From positions 1 through 40,049 of the forward strand of contig NZ_NQOG01000023.1 of the NCBI RefSeq assembly GCF_002270485.1: DNA of 40,049 nt, given 5' to 3'. Of this stretch, positions 38,615 through 40,049 are shown piece by piece (the stretch's first letter is position 1; each line of letters starts with the position of its first letter). The position numbers and the translations under genes were made by a program. The DNA comes from Anaerostipes hominis (ex Lee et al. 2021) (GTDB lineage Bacteria; Bacillota; Clostridia; Lachnospirales; Lachnospiraceae). The notes below the pieces were generated by a model. It saw only the letters and a program-made list of their open reading frames with translations, searched no databases and was not told the DNA's origin.

Positions 38615-39634
38615 ATGAGCAAGACAAAATTTTCAACGCTGTGTTATATAGAAAAAGATGAGAAATATTTAATGCTTCACCGGACCGTGAAAAAACACGA
38701 TGTTAATAAGGACAAGTGGATCGGCGTGGGAGGACATTTTGAATACGGAGAAAGCCCGGAGGACTGCCTGTTAAGAGAGGTAAAAGAAGAGACGGGGCTT
38801 CATCTTACGTCATGGAAGTTTAGAGGTATTCTTACGTTTCTCTGTGACGACTGGCCGATGGAATACATCAGCCTTTTTACGGCAGACGGATTTAAGGGGG
38901 AGTTGACCGCCTGCAATGAAGGGGTCTTAGAATGGGTGGATAAGAAGGATATTTTGGACCTGAACCTTTGGGAGGGGGACAAGATCTTTTTTAAGCTGCT
39001 GGCTGAGAATGGACCTTTCTTTTCGCTGAAGCTTGTCTATCAGGGGGACTGCCTTAGACAGGCTTGTCTAAACGGCGAAGATATGGAACTTTTTGATATA
39101 TTGACTTCGGACGGGAAACCTACAGGGATCGTAAAGGAAAGATCAATTGTGCACACGGGCGGTGATCTCCATGGAACTTCCCATATCTGGCTGGTGCGCA
39201 GAAAACAAAACGGATTTGATGTCCTGCTGCAAAAGCGCAGCAAAGAAAAGGACGCATTTCCTGGGTATTATGATGTGTCATCAGCAGGCCACATGGCGGC
39301 AGGGGATGATTATCTGAACACTGCGGTGCGGGAACTTTCCGAAGAACTGGGAGTAACGACAGAGCCGGAAGAATTTAAGTTTATAGGAATGAGAGATTCC
39401 GTCGTAAAGGATATCTTTCACGGAAAGCCGTTTCATAACCATGAGCTGAGTGCAGTTTACGTATATGAGACAGATCTTGCGGAAGAACAGTTCCGGCTGC
39501 AGAAGGAAGAAGTGGATTCTGTTCTCTGGATGGACTTCGGAGAATTTGAAGAAAAAGCCCGGAACGGCGAGATCAGACACTGTATTTTCGCGGATGAGAT
39601 CAAGATGCTCGGAGAGTTCATGGGGTGTAAATAA
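38615..39634 (+). CDS. Double Nudix hydrolase
   Basis: A 339-residue protein with two Nudix domains. The first (1-140) is MutT-like with an intact box from G40 to about L62, REVKEETG with E55, E58 and E59, suggesting a (oxo)-dGTP or nucleotide diphosphatase. The second (155-339) resembles the IPP-isomerase-like/YfcD group (VKERSIVHTGGDLHGTSHIWL); its box runs from G225 to V247 with RELSEELG but has Asp (D231) in place of the first Glu. The ribosome site is GGATGG. It is followed by an IS256-type element. The two domains may act on different substrates. Confidence 0.88.
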   Translation: MSKTKFSTLCYIEKDEKYLMLHRTVKKHDVNKDKWIGVGGHFEYGESPEDCLLREVKEETGLHLTSWKFRGILTFLCDDWPMEYISLFTADGFKGELTACNEGVLEWVDKKDILDLNLWEGDKIFFKLLAENGPFFSLKLVYQGDCLRQACLNGEDMELFDILTSDGKPTGIVKERSIVHTGGDLHGTSHIWLVRRKQNGFDVLLQKRSKEKDAFPGYYDVSSAGHMAAGDDYLNTAVRELSEELGVTTEPEEFKFIGMRDSVVKDIFHGKPFHNHELSAVYVYETDLAEEQFRLQKEEVDSVLWMDFGEFEEKARNGEIRHCIFADEIKMLGEFMGCK

Positions 39635-39660
39635 TAAGAGGAGCGATACTGACAATGGAT

Positions 39661-40049
39661 GAGAGTGTGTGAAACTTTTTCTGTAAAATAGAACTTAGAA
39701 GGTTCTTCTATGATAAAATAAAAATCATAGGAGGGCCTTTTATTATGGCAAGAGAAAAGAAACCAGTGCACAAAGTACAAATGACAGAAGGGAAACGCAA
39801 CATCATCCATCAGCTCCTGGAGGAATACCATATCCAAACAGCACAAGATATTCAAGATGCCCTGAAAGATCTCCTTGGCGGAACCATCAAGGAAATGATG
39901 GAAGCGGAACTGGATGATCATCTGGGATATGCAAAATCAGAACGCTCCGACAATGAGAATTACCGGAATGGATACAAACCAAAACAGGTAAATAGCAGTT
40001 ATGGTTCTATGCAGATCCCTGTGCCACAAGATCGGAAATCTACTTTCGA
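39661..40049 (+). mobile_element. IS256-family insertion sequence, left end
   Basis: Terminal sequence begins at about 39661 (GAGAGTGTGTGAAACTTTTT), typical of IS256-family inverted repeats, followed by an 85-base leader and the transposase start. The right end is outside the window, so the terminal repeat cannot be confirmed. An inverted repeat CTATGAT/ATCATAG (39708-39730) sits directly before the transposase ribosome site. Confidence 0.8.
39745..40049 (+). CDS. IS256-family transposase (partial)
   Basis: The first 101 codons of a mutator-type DDE transposase. MTEGKRNIIHQLLEEYHI, then DIQDALKDLLGGTIKEMMEA and ELDDHLGYAKSERSD, then NYRNGYKPKQVNSSYG, match the conserved IS256 N-terminus. GGAGGG precedes the ATG. 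The catalytic DDE region is beyond the window. It lies about 110 bases after the Nudix gene, same strand. Confidence 0.93.
   Translation, partial: MAREKKPVHKVQMTEGKRNIIHQLLEEYHIQTAQDIQDALKDLLGGTIKEMMEAELDDHLGYAKSERSDNENYRNGYKPKQVNSSYGSMQIPVPQDRKSTF

Noticed and set aside
1-40049. tRNA, rRNA, prophage attachment sites or replication origin
   Set aside because: No cloverleaf, rRNA-like block, phage gene cluster or DnaA-box cluster was seen on either strand.

Overview
The window looks like a chromosomal segment of a spore-forming, Gram-positive anaerobe of the class Clostridia, most likely Lachnospiraceae-like. The evidence is strong AGGAGG-type ribosome binding sites, sigma-A promoters of the TTGACA-17-TATAAT type, PTS sugar uptake with LicT/BglG antitermination, MutS2, YhaM and an RlmD-type methyltransferase, two spore-coat genes with a sigma-K-like promoter, and no outer-membrane or respiratory genes. 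The species cannot be named from the sequence alone. I saw no rRNA, tRNA or CRISPR array.

Layout. 1-1748 (-): glucitol/sorbitol PTS (gutM, srlA, and srlE running off the left edge). 2025-5174 (+): divergent L-sorbose-1-phosphate reductase-like dehydrogenase, class II ketose-bisphosphate aldolase and SorC-type regulator. 5179-5228: bidirectional terminator. 5243-7443 (-): lactococcin-972-like secreted peptide, a membrane protein and a VanZ protein behind one promoter/operator. 7458-9141: wreck of a gallate/protocatechuate-type decarboxylase locus (LpdD-like intact, UbiX and UbiD truncated, divergent LysR tail). 9176-13203 (-): LicT-controlled beta-glucoside-type PTS and an esterase, with two RAT antiterminator sites. 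13262-18214: core genes mutS2, yhaM and a frameshifted rlmD-like gene. 18299-21396: GNAT acetyltransferase cluster containing a deleted GNAT gene and a chimeric GNAT-HNH-CPBP frame. 21440-30323: a PrpR_N regulator divergent from a five-frame operon (Fe-alcohol dehydrogenase, PdxA-type dehydrogenase, DUF1537 kinase fused to a DapA-family aldolase, 2-hydroxyacid dehydrogenase, SLC13-like permease). 30324-35033: structured RNA element, short MBL protein, endonuclease III, GGDEF remnant, Pmp-like beta-helix protein and a broken surface-protein gene. 35108-35644 (-): spore coat pair. 35713-39634 (+): GNAT, resolvase remnant, small unknown proteins, MmcQ/YjbR, nitroreductase, double Nudix. 39661-40049: left end of an IS256-family element.

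How the genes fit together. The left end handles hexitol/ketose phosphates. The LicT-PTS block takes up a beta-glucoside-like sugar. The best candidate for an undescribed system is 21440-30323. There, acid-sugar kinase and PdxA-type dehydrogenase (the known threonate/erythronate pair) are combined with a Schiff-base aldolase fused in frame to the kinase, two further dehydrogenases and a permease, all under a regulator with a PrpR-type sensor but no visible sigma-54 contact motif.

A striking window-wide feature is gene damage. I count at least nine probable deletion junctions or truncations, and three single-base frameshifts, two of them in A7 runs. This is either real deletional decay of accessory genes or partly an assembly/sequencing artefact, and it should be checked against reads before any biological reading of the broken genes.
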